A DNA stretch of 64,000 bases from JAAFHB01 sp963675995 (GCA_963675995.2 CAXXIY010000002.1:2542001-2606000); one strand, 5' to 3'. Shown: positions 26,467-37,020, numbered from the stretch's first letter. The notes: generated from the letters alone by a model not told the origin. Translations and numbers: made by a program.

Positions 26467-27325
26467 TTACCACGCCGATCATTGCAATTACGCCTCCCGC
26501 AATCTGATGCAAAAGAGGGAGGGTTCCGAAGTAAAAATAGGCAACGGGAATAATCAACAACCCTTTTGATGATTGAATAATTGTTCCGCGTGAAGCTTCA
26601 ATATATTTATACGCCCGATAAGCCAGTAAAATTGCTAAAACTGGGTCAAGTATCGCCGCAAAAACGGTATTGGTAAAAGCCTTTGCAGATATTACCAGGG
26701 GAATTCCAGCCATCATCACCCAGCCCGAAAAGAAGATTAACAACCAAACAGTACGGTTAAAACTAAGAATTTCGGGTGTGAGGTTATTCACCTTGGCCCG
26801 TACAATGACTGTTGCTGTGGCAGCGCCAAGACAATTCATCACCACAAGCCCGACTCCGGGAATAAAAAAGTCTCTCCAGGTGAGGTTTCCGGAATAACTG
26901 GTCAACAATGCACCTGCAAAAACTACGAAAATCCCAAGGGTTTCAATAGGTGAAAAGCGCTCTTTTAAAAATGCAATTCCCAGCATCGTGGTAAAAAGGG
27001 GGAAAAGGTTCCCCAGAAATCCCGTCACAGCTGGTTCAGAAATAGCGTTAACCGAGGCATAAAAGGTTGAGACGGTAAAAATCTCGATAAAACCCAGCGT
27101 AGGAAATATCCACCACATCTTTCGGGGTATTGCAGAAAGGAGGGTAAAGCCCCCTTTTACCGCCAAAATAATCAGGTTAATAAGAAATCCGACCGAACAC
27201 AATAAAAACAAAAAAAGCGGCAATGAGATCTCATTGAGAGCCGCTTTACTAAAAACATAAACATTACTAAAGGCGAGTGTTGCCAGAATGGTATAAAAAT
27301 ATCCTTTGAGCGTATCCTTCTGCAC
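26420..27325 (-). CDS. EamA/DMT-superfamily membrane transporter
   Basis: This 301-residue protein has about ten transmembrane helices in two EamA repeats (first around ILATLAFSNVYVFSKAALNE, second around GLVVMNCLGAATATVIV). FLGNLFPLFTTMLGIAFLKE is the conserved end of repeat 1. Family members export or import small metabolites such as amino acids, nucleosides or drugs. The substrate cannot be predicted. The 3' end overlaps the convergent HTH gene by 47 bp. Confidence 0.85.
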   Translation of the reverse strand: MQKDTLKGYFYTILATLAFSNVYVFSKAALNEISLPLFLFLLCSVGFLINLIILAVKGGFTLLSAIPRKMWWIFPTLGFIEIFTVSTFYASVNAISEPAVTGFLGNLFPLFTTMLGIAFLKERFSPIETLGIFVVFAGALLTSYSGNLTWRDFFIPGVGLVVMNCLGAATATVIVRAKVNNLTPEILSFNRTVWLLIFFSGWVMMAGIPLVISAKAFTNTVFAAILDPVLAILLAYRAYKYIEASRGTIIQSSKGLLIIPVAYFYFGTLPLLHQIAGGVIAMIGVVIIGWGQHAISLKNQS

Positions 27326-27354
27326 GAAATATGATTTAAATTAATTAACTAACA

Positions 27355-27387
27355 ATCAGGGAAATGCACAAAATGCATTTCCCTGAT
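27355..27387 (-). terminator. Perfect 14-bp hairpin closing the glycosidase locus
   Basis: ATCAGGGAAATGCA (27355-27368) is the exact reverse complement of TGCATTTCCCTGAT (27374-27387), with a 5-nt loop. It lies 63 nt downstream of the last minus-strand glycosidase gene and before the EamA start at 27325. On the minus strand it is followed by TTGTTAGTTAATT, which is T-rich but not a pure T-run. It most likely ends the operon. Confidence 0.65.
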
Positions 27388-27450
27388 GTCTGATGCCACA
27401 AATCTACAAATCATTATTCGTTAAATCGGCTTTTCAGAATTAAGGATTCA

Positions 27451-29589
27451 TCATTTTTGTTTGTAGTCGAGAACAGCATAAATATTGACGGCAATCGGGT
27501 CTGGCGGGATAAACATTCCACCATAATTCCCGGTCGTACAGTTGTGTGTATCAGGATAGCAATAATCAAAATCACCTTTAAGATAGCTCTGATAAGTGGA
27601 TGGGATGTTATGTGGACGCCAGTTATCATCTGTATGGATATTGATCCAGCGGATGGCTGCACTGGTAATTCCCTCGTGAAAACGCTTCCAGTCGATTTCA
27701 GGATCAACCTTATCCCAGCGAATTCCGCGAGATGCAGAAGTTGAAAATACAGAAAGTACCTCCCATTGTACATGATCCCGTACCCAGTTTGCAAAATACC
27801 AGTCACTTGAACTGAGAACTGGTTTAGTATTATAGAGCATTTTTACATCTGCCGGTTCCCACAGGTGGGTAAAGGGGAGAATTGTTCTGATCCAAAAGAC
27901 TGATTTATCCTTATACCTGACATCACCAAAGACTTTATAAGCTTCGTAATAGGCTACCGCTGCATGTCCTGCGGCAAAAAGGTTGGGTGCATGTAAAGGT
28001 GTCTCCCAAAAGTCACCACCTTCGGGTCGCTCCATTTTCATACAGTATTCTAGTGCTTTTTTTGCGGCTTCACTGTATTTGGTTATACCAGTTTCACGAG
28101 CTATATCAAGCAGTTCAAGCGCGGGAACAACAACGATATCAAGGGCATCATCGAGGGCAAGCCCCATCGGCTCAATAAACGAAGTGGCTACTCTGAAATC
28201 ATCTTTCCCATAATGACGTCCTTCGGGATCAAAATAGAACGATCCGTCGGCACGTTGAATGGAGATCAGTTCATCCCCCCTTTTGATGCGAAAATCAGAA
28301 TTTCCACCTTTGGTTTTACCGGACCCGCGACTGGTTTGTGACCGGCACCAATCGACTTTTTTCTGTAACTCTTTAGCAAGCACCGTTTTTTTATTCTCCT
28401 GCAGATAGCGGTCTAAAAACGAAGGAACATTGGGATGGATTTTGTCTTGTTCCCTTTGCCTGATTCCAAAACCCTCTCCTTCGTGCCAGAGATTAGTGTT
28501 ATAAGCGTTCGCAATCTTATCAAGCGTTTCAGCATAACTCCATTTTGGCTGAGAGGGGGTCGGTAAACCATGCCGTTTTACCCAGTCGAGCATTACGTCA
28601 AGACTTCTCCCCTTGCTGAGCCAGATTTCGGCATCAAAATTGATCATCTGACCAACTTTAAGCTCGAGTGGTTGCAAAGCAGATACCTCATTCTCATGTC
28701 CTTCAGAAGATGCATCCGGAATCATCAGACCCATAAGGTTATTGTTCATCCTGTCGATGAAATTGGGGGTCGCAAAGACCGGTTGTGGCCGTTGAGTCCG
28801 GTAATTGAACCAACGGGTGGCCACCTGATTTGGATCCCATGAAAGACCGATTCCCGTTCCTTCGTAACTTACAGCCATTAACGGTGCAGTAACCTTGTAA
28901 GGATGGGGAACAGACCGTAAAGCCCATGGATCCTTGAACCAGTCAATCCCACTAGACCACTCCTCCCCCATCACCCAATCAACACCAGGAATAAGGCTGT
29001 CATCTTTTTTGGTGCCAAAGCTCCCTTCACCAACTTTAAGCCAGGGTCCACGGATATAACGGGCATAATAATTCCCTGTTGCGGTGAGGCGGTATTGGAG
29101 GTAGATCAATGGTTTATCCTTCGCAAGGGTCAGCGTCACTTCACCTGTAATTGCAGGTTCGGTAAAAGGGTAGCTCATCCACTCTTCAAAGCTTGTCCCC
29201 TTAAGATTTTTCCTTGCAACCACTGACTTTACCTTGAAAACCAGGCTCTCACCTCTCTCTCCGGCTTTGCGCTCCACATTTTCTGCTTCAAAACGCATCG
29301 GAATATCCTGATCACGCAGCATAATTTCGCCGAGATGATCCAGTACTGCCATCAATTTCCCGGATGGTGTGGAGATTTCACCCCAGCCCCAACCACCTAT
29401 TCTCCTGAATAGCTGAAGCTGAATCTGATCATTTTTAAGCAATACAGACTGATTGGCATAATTGGTCCTTTTATAATTTGGCTTTACACCCTTCTCAATA
29501 ACGGGCTGATCTGCCGTTTGTGCCCATAGGTTTCCCGACAAGGAAGCAACCCACAACATTCCAAAAAAGAAGATTACTTTGCTTTTCAT
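27451..29589 (-). CDS. Secreted protein of unassigned family, putative (alpha/alpha)-barrel glycosidase
   Basis: This 712-residue protein has a signal peptide ending near LWAQ. The first half (about 40-350) is beta-rich with many aromatic residues (GGWGWGEISTPSGKLMAVLD, WALRSVPHPYKVTAPLMAVS). The second half (about 370-705) is helical with repeated motifs seen in six-hairpin glycosidases and lyases (ALDIVVVPALELLDIARETG, FAAGHAAVAYYEAYKVFGD). I cannot assign a CAZy family or name catalytic residues with confidence; acidic residues in LALDDALD and in GEEWSSGIDW are candidates. It is the last gene of the locus, 42 nt after the GH2 gene, so a role on the same glycan is likely but inferred. Confidence 0.6.
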   Translation of the reverse strand: MKSKVIFFFGMLWVASLSGNLWAQTADQPVIEKGVKPNYKRTNYANQSVLLKNDQIQLQLFRRIGGWGWGEISTPSGKLMAVLDHLGEIMLRDQDIPMRFEAENVERKAGERGESLVFKVKSVVARKNLKGTSFEEWMSYPFTEPAITGEVTLTLAKDKPLIYLQYRLTATGNYYARYIRGPWLKVGEGSFGTKKDDSLIPGVDWVMGEEWSSGIDWFKDPWALRSVPHPYKVTAPLMAVSYEGTGIGLSWDPNQVATRWFNYRTQRPQPVFATPNFIDRMNNNLMGLMIPDASSEGHENEVSALQPLELKVGQMINFDAEIWLSKGRSLDVMLDWVKRHGLPTPSQPKWSYAETLDKIANAYNTNLWHEGEGFGIRQREQDKIHPNVPSFLDRYLQENKKTVLAKELQKKVDWCRSQTSRGSGKTKGGNSDFRIKRGDELISIQRADGSFYFDPEGRHYGKDDFRVATSFIEPMGLALDDALDIVVVPALELLDIARETGITKYSEAAKKALEYCMKMERPEGGDFWETPLHAPNLFAAGHAAVAYYEAYKVFGDVRYKDKSVFWIRTILPFTHLWEPADVKMLYNTKPVLSSSDWYFANWVRDHVQWEVLSVFSTSASRGIRWDKVDPEIDWKRFHEGITSAAIRWINIHTDDNWRPHNIPSTYQSYLKGDFDYCYPDTHNCTTGNYGGMFIPPDPIAVNIYAVLDYKQK

Positions 29590-29631
29590 ACGCTTAATTT
29601 AATAATTATATATATCTGTCAAATCAATTCT

Positions 29632-32037
29632 TCATCGTCTCAATGTGATGATTCCGATTCCCTGACCTAAAGAGCCGGAGGAAGCGATCACTTTAATTAC
29701 ACCTGGTTTTGTTGGTCTGATAATGGCCAGTACTCTTCCTTCATAAGCATTCCGGTTGTCTGTTTTATATCGCTCGTGACTGAACTGATTACCTGAATCC
29801 AGCCCGATTAATTCTCCTGAGCCCTCAACAGTTAACCTGATATTATTGGTGGCAAGGGGACATCTGTTTCCCTTTTTGTCGGTTACCTCAACCGGAATAT
29901 ACACCAATTCACCTTTTGAATATTCTGTCGTATTCTTCTCCGGATACAAACTTAGGTGATCGGGCTGACCAGCGGTATGGAGAAGGTGCTCGGCAATTAT
30001 CATGGAATGGTTAAAAGCCACCGCCTTCAAAGTACCTTCCTTGTATTTGACCTGATAAATAGCCCGATAGGTATCTTTATTGACCTCCTTGCGTCCCAGG
30101 CTTTTATTATTCAGAAATAGTTCAACCTGTTCACAATTACTGTAAACGAATACGGTATCTACCTCCTCTTTTTGAAAATTCCAATGGGATGCCACATTGA
30201 AGCATTGCCATTGAAATTTATCTTTCTTTTTGATATTCACAGCAATATGAACCATCGGATTTTCGGACCAATAACTTTGACGGATGTAATAGGTTGTTTT
30301 TTCGAAGCCTGCAATATCAATCAGGCCCCATTCCCAACCTTTTCGGGGCCAGTTAACGGCTTCTCCCTGGTAGTCGATACCCACCCATAGAAATTCTCCG
30401 GTAACGTATCGGTTATTTCGAACAGATAACCAGTTCTTCAGGTCCGCAAAGGTTTCAGTCCCCAAAAAAATCCGGTTAGGATAAGTTTTATGTTCGTCAG
30501 CATACAAACCGGGGAAATAGCGATCGATGTAATTATATCCGGCAATATCCATCGTATCCATAAACCCCGATCGATTTGCGAAAGGCGACCAGTCGCAAGC
30601 AGCAACAACGGGTCGTGTGGCATCCACCTCTTTCACCCATGACTTAAGCTGCGATAATTTTGCAACTCCGTCAGGAATTCGCTGATCAGGAACTTCATTG
30701 CCAACAGAATATATAAAAACAGATGGATGGTTCCTGTCGCGATAAATCATCGCTTTTAAATCTGTTTCAGCCCACTGATTAAAATACAGGTGGTAACTAT
30801 ATGGTCTCTTACCTTCCGGATTTTCGGAATAGCCCCACTGCCAGGTTGTATTCCATTCATCAAAAGCCTCTGCCATCATGTAGAATCCCATTTCATCGCA
30901 GGTTTCAATAAATATGGGATCCACGGGTCCATGGGTCCGAATCGCATTGCATCCCATTGCCTTAAGTTTTTGAAGACGATAACGCCACATACCCTTTGGG
31001 ACAGCTGTTCCAAAGGAGCCGGCATCCTTATGAAGGCATACCCCTTTAATAATGGTCTTTTTTCCATTGACCAACATCCCATCGTTCGCGTTAAATTCGA
31101 TCTTTCGGATACCAACGCTGATAGTTTCTTCATCAGTAACTTTTCCATCAATCAGAAGTTGATTCTCCAACTTATAGAGATATGGGGAAAAATCGGACCA
31201 AAGCTGCGGATTCTTAATCTCCATGTTCAAATTCCCTGTCAGTGAACTGAAATCGGATAACATTCCTGACGTCTCAGCTTTACCCCGAATAATACCCTCA
31301 CGGTCTATCAGTTGCGAAACAATCCGGCAATGTTTTACAATTCGATGGATACTATCGGGATGCGCCTGAAAGGCAATGGTTTTACTTTCAGGGAAATTAT
31401 GAGAAACGATATCGAAACTCACTTTCACTTTAGCCAGAAGTTCCGAACTTTCGGATGTCGTAAAAAAGATCCCGTTTGATTTAAAATGCTGCTGAGGTTT
31501 AACCAGCAAAAAAACATTCCTGTTAATTCCGGAGCCGGTATACCAGCGGCAACTGGGTTGCAATGAATGGTCCACTTTTACAGCCACTACATTTTGCTGA
31601 TCACCATATTTTAAATTTGGGGTCAGGTCATACTCAAACGTACTAAAACCATAGGGGCGGTTTCCAAGATAAACGCCATTGAGATAAACGGTACTATTCA
31701 TGTAAACTCCGTCAAAACGGATAGATATTCGCTCTCCTTTCAGACTGGCAGGCAATTTAAATGATTTGCGGTAACAACCAATCCCGTTTGGGAGGAATCC
31801 CCCCGACTCGCCAGCGGGATTCGCCTGATCAAATTCACCTTCGATAGACCAGTCATGGGGCAATTCGATATTCCGCCAAGAAAGATCAACAAAATCGGGC
31901 GCCATAAATCCCGGGACTTCACCTAAATGAAATTTCCAGTCTGAGTTAAATTTATTGGATCTGCCGAAATCCGGTTGACTGGCATACCCGCACACATATA
32001 GGAAGAAGGTGAGGATTAAGAAGGAAATTCTTTTCAT
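29632..32037 (-). CDS. Secreted GH2 glycoside hydrolase, beta-galactosidase-like
   Basis: This 801-residue exported enzyme has the GH2 order. A sugar-binding sandwich domain (WKFHLGEVPGF, ELPHDWSIEGEF, SGINRNVFLLV) is followed by an immunoglobulin-like domain, the TIM barrel, and C-terminal beta domains (about 620-800). In the barrel GVCLHKDAGSFG and AIRTHG precede the acid/base Glu448 in YSVGNEVPD; Glu528 in FLGTETF is the likely nucleophile. Family members remove terminal beta-galactose, beta-glucuronic acid or related sugars. The exact sugar cannot be read from the sequence. It lies 46 nt after GH78 and 42 nt before the unassigned last gene, within one operon. Confidence 0.88.
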   Translation of the reverse strand: MKRISFLILTFFLYVCGYASQPDFGRSNKFNSDWKFHLGEVPGFMAPDFVDLSWRNIELPHDWSIEGEFDQANPAGESGGFLPNGIGCYRKSFKLPASLKGERISIRFDGVYMNSTVYLNGVYLGNRPYGFSTFEYDLTPNLKYGDQQNVVAVKVDHSLQPSCRWYTGSGINRNVFLLVKPQQHFKSNGIFFTTSESSELLAKVKVSFDIVSHNFPESKTIAFQAHPDSIHRIVKHCRIVSQLIDREGIIRGKAETSGMLSDFSSLTGNLNMEIKNPQLWSDFSPYLYKLENQLLIDGKVTDEETISVGIRKIEFNANDGMLVNGKKTIIKGVCLHKDAGSFGTAVPKGMWRYRLQKLKAMGCNAIRTHGPVDPIFIETCDEMGFYMMAEAFDEWNTTWQWGYSENPEGKRPYSYHLYFNQWAETDLKAMIYRDRNHPSVFIYSVGNEVPDQRIPDGVAKLSQLKSWVKEVDATRPVVAACDWSPFANRSGFMDTMDIAGYNYIDRYFPGLYADEHKTYPNRIFLGTETFADLKNWLSVRNNRYVTGEFLWVGIDYQGEAVNWPRKGWEWGLIDIAGFEKTTYYIRQSYWSENPMVHIAVNIKKKDKFQWQCFNVASHWNFQKEEVDTVFVYSNCEQVELFLNNKSLGRKEVNKDTYRAIYQVKYKEGTLKAVAFNHSMIIAEHLLHTAGQPDHLSLYPEKNTTEYSKGELVYIPVEVTDKKGNRCPLATNNIRLTVEGSGELIGLDSGNQFSHERYKTDNRNAYEGRVLAIIRPTKPGVIKVIASSGSLGQGIGIITLRR

Positions 32038-32083
32038 TTAAGTAAATTAATTAAAATATGCTTGTAATTAAGATTTCGATAAA

Positions 32084-34990
32084 TTAATTCAGCATGGATT
32101 GAAAGGTGTAATTACCAGATCCAACTTCAAACATGGTTTTGCCATTTTCTTCACCTAAATATTGCACACCATCGGCCTGATTTGCGGGGTGTCCCGACTC
32201 CAGAATTTGTGATCCCGTCTTTGCGGTCATGCAGATGGTAGCGGAAGTATTTACCGGAATTGAGACCTCCAGGGTAAGTTTTCCGTTCTCCCGTTTCCAG
32301 GAACTTTTTATCCTCCCATAGAGGCAGTCATGATAGCCATTTACAAAGCGCAGGTCGCCGACTATTGAAGGATTGATAATGAAATGCTTAAATCCGGGTG
32401 CATTCCGGTCAATCTGTATTCCGGCCAGGTATTGGTAAAAGTAGGCGCTGATCAGACAAAATGGGGTATGATTACGGGAATCGTATCCGTCCCAACTCTC
32501 CCACATTGAGTTGGCTCCCTGTTCTATCATGTACCCCCAACCCGGGTAATCCTTTTGTGTTGCAATTTTAAAGGCCAATTCAGGATTTACTTCAGGAAGG
32601 TATTCCATCAGAGCCGAGGTACCCAGAAATCCGGTGCTGAGCCGGTCTCCCCAACCATGGATATCCTGAATCAGGTTTGCCAGAACAGCCTCCTTATTTT
32701 CTTCCGAAACCAATCCGTATTCAAGCGGAACAACATTTGCCGATTGCCTGTATTTGGTAGGTTTATCGCCATGGTAGCTTTTAGAGTTTGTTTCGTAAAA
32801 TTCGTGATTAAAGCTTATGGCTATTCGTTTAGCCCACTGTTCCATTTCTGCAGCATCTTTTTCCCTGCCCAGCAGGTGATTAAATTCTGCTAATCGTCTA
32901 ACAATCAAATAATGTGATGCAGTTCCATAAAGGGTAAAACCTTCGGGAGGGGCCATGGTATTGTTCCGAATGGTATCATTGATGGTCATCAATGGAGCGA
33001 TCCAGTCGCCAAGCACATCTGAAATGATTTCAGGCTTCCCTTTCACCTGCCGAAGCAGACTGCTTTTGGCAAAACGTAGCATGACATCATAATTTTTCCT
33101 GATGGGTAGTGTATCGGCATAAAATCCGAGGGCTTCCCAGGGAATAAAAACAATTGCAGCCGGCCAGACGGTTGAGCCATTCATATCATAATTTGTTGCA
33201 GGCGCCACAGTAGCCAAACCACCCACACTGCTTTGCGTCCCGGCCAGATCGGTGATCCATTTGGCGTAAAAACCTGCCATGTTGAAATTATACATCGCAG
33301 CTTTGGCCGCCATATAATTGTCAGCAGTCCATCCCTGTTTTTCCCGGTGAGGACAGTCGGTGGCAATACTGTGGTAGTTATTGAGCAGGCTGTTCACTGC
33401 ATTTTTCTGGGTCTGATTGATCACGCCATTGGAGCAGGTAAAATCGCCGGCTATCTCAACATCTGTATGAACAGGGACACCTGAAACCTGATCAACAGTC
33501 ACGCCATCATCGAAAGTGACCCGTATAAACTGGAAACCTTTGTAGGAAAAGTGACATTCAAAGGTCTCAACACCGCCACCTTTGAGAATATATCCGTTTT
33601 GTTGCCTGACATTAAGACACTTGTCGTAGAATGCCGCATATTGTTTATCCCTGATGTTGAATTTAAATCTTGAAGGTGTTAAGTTTGGAATAAGTTCACG
33701 GTCAGATGGTGTTTCACAATATTCAACCAATACCTTGGCTCCTGCTGATCCCCTCACTTTCACCCTGGCCCATCCGGAAATATTTTTCCCGATATCGTAA
33801 ACAGTAATACCTTTCCCTTTTTGATAGGTTTTTACCGGAGCCAAAGGGGATAAACACCTTACAGGAGGCATCATCTGTGATTCCAGCTTCGCATCCCATT
33901 GTACAACTGAAACTCCTCGCCAGCCATCATCCCTAAAAGAAGCTGAAGTCCAATTGTTTTGTTCAAGCCTGGCATCGTAGAGTTCCCCATGACGTGTATC
34001 ATCATATACGACAGGGCCACCGGATGTTCTCCAGCTGTTATCTGTAATTACATTTGATTTAGTGCCATCAACATATTCGAGGCTTAGCATTGCGATTACT
34101 TTAGGTTGGTCAATCCATGAGGAGACACTCAATCCCCAGATATCGTTACATAGCGGATTGTATTGTCCCCTCCCGAGCATCACTCCAATGGCATTTGCCC
34201 CCATATTCAATTGGTTGGTAACGTCATAGGTGACGTACATTGAGCGCTGGTCAAAATTGGTCCAGGCAGGATCAAGAACATGATCGCCAACCTTTTTCCC
34301 GTTCAAAAAAGCTTCATAATATCCTAAACCACAAATATAAAGGTTCGCAGACCTGATTTTTTTATTTAGTCTGAACTCCTTCCGGAACAATGGTGATGGA
34401 TCATATTTGGGATTAGCCATTTCATAAAGGGTAAAAATGGTGCTATCCTTTCCTGTCTTCCAGGGCCACGAGGTATTGGGCCATGAGACTGGTTTAAGAT
34501 TTGCCAGTTCATTCTCCTTGTGTTGTTTCCACTCTTTTTTCCATTGTTCCCCATCTTTAAAAGCGATCCATTGTGCGTTTTGCCAATCCTGCCGTGAGAA
34601 TAGTCCCATGGACCATGAGGCAGGTCTGCTCCATTCTGTAGCTTTGTTTTCCGCATCCCAAACTCTTACTTTCCAATAATATTTCGAATTTGGATGTAAG
34701 GGTTTGCCCCTGTATTCCATCTGTACAGACTGACCCAACTCCATTTTCCCTGTATTCCACATGTCCCCGTTGTTGATTGCGAGGTTTTCGGAGGTGGAGG
34801 ATACGATAATCTGGAAGGCCCGCTGCACATCTCCCCGTTTTAAAGAGCTGATTTGCCAGCTTAAACGGGGTGAAATCGCATCAATACCGATGGGATTGAC
34901 CAGATATTCACAACGAAGGTGATCTACCTCAGCAGCCTGAACCAGGAAGTGGGTAAAAAGGAGCATCAAAATTGCAAAACATTTATTCAT
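32084..34990 (-). CDS. GH78 alpha-L-rhamnosidase
   Basis: This 968-residue secreted enzyme has a signal peptide ending near LVQAA. N-terminal fibronectin-like and carbohydrate-binding domains (to about residue 500) are followed by the (alpha/alpha)6 catalytic barrel and a C-terminal beta domain. TDCPHREKQGWTAD gives Asp545, Glu550 and Asp557 with the same spacing as Asp567, Glu572 and Asp579 of the Bacillus RhaB structure as I recall it; SMWESWD gives Glu831, matching Glu841. The catalytic set is therefore complete, and release of terminal alpha-L-rhamnose is expected. The start lies 2 nt after the stop of the GH127 gene, indicating tight coupling. Confidence 0.9.
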   Translation of the reverse strand: MNKCFAILMLLFTHFLVQAAEVDHLRCEYLVNPIGIDAISPRLSWQISSLKRGDVQRAFQIIVSSTSENLAINNGDMWNTGKMELGQSVQMEYRGKPLHPNSKYYWKVRVWDAENKATEWSRPASWSMGLFSRQDWQNAQWIAFKDGEQWKKEWKQHKENELANLKPVSWPNTSWPWKTGKDSTIFTLYEMANPKYDPSPLFRKEFRLNKKIRSANLYICGLGYYEAFLNGKKVGDHVLDPAWTNFDQRSMYVTYDVTNQLNMGANAIGVMLGRGQYNPLCNDIWGLSVSSWIDQPKVIAMLSLEYVDGTKSNVITDNSWRTSGGPVVYDDTRHGELYDARLEQNNWTSASFRDDGWRGVSVVQWDAKLESQMMPPVRCLSPLAPVKTYQKGKGITVYDIGKNISGWARVKVRGSAGAKVLVEYCETPSDRELIPNLTPSRFKFNIRDKQYAAFYDKCLNVRQQNGYILKGGGVETFECHFSYKGFQFIRVTFDDGVTVDQVSGVPVHTDVEIAGDFTCSNGVINQTQKNAVNSLLNNYHSIATDCPHREKQGWTADNYMAAKAAMYNFNMAGFYAKWITDLAGTQSSVGGLATVAPATNYDMNGSTVWPAAIVFIPWEALGFYADTLPIRKNYDVMLRFAKSSLLRQVKGKPEIISDVLGDWIAPLMTINDTIRNNTMAPPEGFTLYGTASHYLIVRRLAEFNHLLGREKDAAEMEQWAKRIAISFNHEFYETNSKSYHGDKPTKYRQSANVVPLEYGLVSEENKEAVLANLIQDIHGWGDRLSTGFLGTSALMEYLPEVNPELAFKIATQKDYPGWGYMIEQGANSMWESWDGYDSRNHTPFCLISAYFYQYLAGIQIDRNAPGFKHFIINPSIVGDLRFVNGYHDCLYGRIKSSWKRENGKLTLEVSIPVNTSATICMTAKTGSQILESGHPANQADGVQYLGEENGKTMFEVGSGNYTFQSMLN

Positions 34991-34992
34991 AA

Positions 34993-37020
34993 TTACTTTT
35001 TTTGAGGTATTTCTGGTCGTGTGGTCCCCTCGCGGTAAAGAATCCGCCAGGTATTTTCAGGGAAAATGTCATTCATGAAAAGTGGCTGGGGAAGCCAGAC
35101 GCGGAAAAGGTTTTTCGAACTGTACTGGTTCCCGGCTGATGCATAATCACACATCACAAGATTGATCTGTTTGTGATCAAAAAAGTGGGTATACCGGTAA
35201 AGGAAAGGGACTTCAAAAGCCATCCATACCCCGGCAGGTTTTGTGGAAGCCCGAACCAGATCGATGTACTGATCAGTGGAAACAGCTGTACGGGTTGGTA
35301 AGGGCAAAACATATTTCAATCCGCCCAGCTCCGCTTTTTTCTCCCATTTCGTATCCAATGGAAGTAGCCACAGGTTATAATTCTCATTTTTAACCATGCG
35401 GTTATCGAGTGCAAGAACAATGGGTCCTCGCATTACCGCCAGGTGGTTGACACTTCCGGGTGCCCGGATAATCCGACCCCGAAGATCCATTACCAACCGG
35501 ATCTTATCCCCTTTTTTCCAGCTCCGTTCAATCCGCGCATAAGAACCAGGAGTGCATTTGATCACCTCTTCATTGACCAGAAGCGTCGTATTCCTGCTCC
35601 AGGAAGGAATACGAAGAGTGATGGTAAAACGTTCTGATTGTGCCAAATCCACACGTATTAACACCTCCTTATTCTCGGGATAATTAGTTTCCTGTGCCAG
35701 TTTGATTTCAGTTCCACTCCCAAGTTTCTGGGTCCAGGTTCCCTGATTGTAAAGATTAATTACAGGTCCCGATTTCCCCTTCATTACTGACCATCCCGGA
35801 GTAATCAGCATTCCCCGTGGGCCATTGGCAACACAACAACTTGATTCGCAAACCGGAACCTGCATTGGGGAAGGCATCCTTTCTCCTGTAAGGGGTGAGA
35901 AATAGGCCCACCATTTACCTTCGTCAGCCATTGCACCCAAAAGGGCATTGTAAAGTGAGACCTCCATTTGGTCTGCCCAAACGGGATCACCTGTCAACCG
36001 CAATAACTGATAACATAGCTTCATCCATGTCACTGTAACACAAGTTTCCATGGGTTGCTCTAGCATTTCAGTCTGACGATTGGCGCCATCGCACCACAAT
36101 TCCCCGCTCGATCCGGAACCAACAATCATGATCTCCTTTTTGAGGACACTTTTGCCAAATTTAACAACTGCATCCAACAGACGCGGCTCACCGGTAACAC
36201 GGTATAACTCGCACAAACCTTCGTAACACGACATCATCTCGTAACCTTTTGGAGCGGCAATGAGAATTGGATCTACACCGGCGAGGGCATCTTCGATCAG
36301 ACGCAGCCCTTTGGGATTGTAACTGTTGGGTTCGCTCCACAATTTCACAAGATACTTTGCAAAATCAAGGTATTTTTTCTCACCAGAGCGCTCGTAGACC
36401 AAAACTACCGGTTCAAGTACCGAGCAGGATGACAATGATCCGATGATCTGAAGCCCGGTCTCAGTCAGTTTTTTCTTCCCCGGACCGGCAATATCAATCA
36501 GGGCATCGGTAGCACGGCAGGCTGCTTTTAACGACTCCTTGTCGCCCGTCTGATCATAGTGTGCAATCAATCCCAGAAGAGCATATTTTCGACCCCAGAT
36601 ATCCCAATAACCAAAATCATTTTCTCTGGAATAGCTGCTGAGACGCCCATCGGCTTCCTGTCCCTTAAGCAATTCTGATACAGCATGATCCAGAATAGCG
36701 CGATAATTGGCAGAAGGTTGCCAGGCATAGGCCAGAGCAGCAGATGTAAACCATTTGCCCCAGAATTCCCCCGTAAAACCACCTCCATTGTCCAGCTTGT
36801 TCTTGAATGGGATTGAATAGAGTGAATAGTTTTTATCCATTACTCCGTTTGCCACACAATTTTTCATCTTTTCCCCGATTACCCCCTCAATTTGGGCAGA
36901 CGAAAAAATTCCAGCCGAAAAAACATCGCGCTGAGCATTTACCAAAACCGGATGATAAAAAGTACAAAAACCAATTATCCCCATTAAAATCATTATACGT
37001 TTAAATTGCATTGGATTCAC
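34993..37020 (-). CDS. GH127-type beta-L-arabinofuranosidase (DUF1680)
   Basis: This 675-residue protein has an N-terminal leader ending near LVNAQ. The helical barrel of the DUF1680 family carries the unusual Zn/Cys site: Glu325 and Cys327 in PMETCVTV, and Cys395-Cys396 in CESSCCVANGPRG. These match Glu338, Cys340, Cys417 and Cys418 of Bifidobacterium HypBA1, in which the first Cys of the pair is the nucleophile. Glu307 in GSGSSGELW is a candidate acid/base. Release of beta-L-arabinofuranose is expected for GH127; the related GH146 and other DUF1680 enzymes cannot be excluded. Its stop is 2 nt before the GH78 start codon. Confidence 0.85.
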   Translation of the reverse strand: MNPMQFKRIMILMGIIGFCTFYHPVLVNAQRDVFSAGIFSSAQIEGVIGEKMKNCVANGVMDKNYSLYSIPFKNKLDNGGGFTGEFWGKWFTSAALAYAWQPSANYRAILDHAVSELLKGQEADGRLSSYSRENDFGYWDIWGRKYALLGLIAHYDQTGDKESLKAACRATDALIDIAGPGKKKLTETGLQIIGSLSSCSVLEPVVLVYERSGEKKYLDFAKYLVKLWSEPNSYNPKGLRLIEDALAGVDPILIAAPKGYEMMSCYEGLCELYRVTGEPRLLDAVVKFGKSVLKKEIMIVGSGSSGELWCDGANRQTEMLEQPMETCVTVTWMKLCYQLLRLTGDPVWADQMEVSLYNALLGAMADEGKWWAYFSPLTGERMPSPMQVPVCESSCCVANGPRGMLITPGWSVMKGKSGPVINLYNQGTWTQKLGSGTEIKLAQETNYPENKEVLIRVDLAQSERFTITLRIPSWSRNTTLLVNEEVIKCTPGSYARIERSWKKGDKIRLVMDLRGRIIRAPGSVNHLAVMRGPIVLALDNRMVKNENYNLWLLPLDTKWEKKAELGGLKYVLPLPTRTAVSTDQYIDLVRASTKPAGVWMAFEVPFLYRYTHFFDHKQINLVMCDYASAGNQYSSKNLFRVWLPQPLFMNDIFPENTWRILYREGTTRPEIPQKK

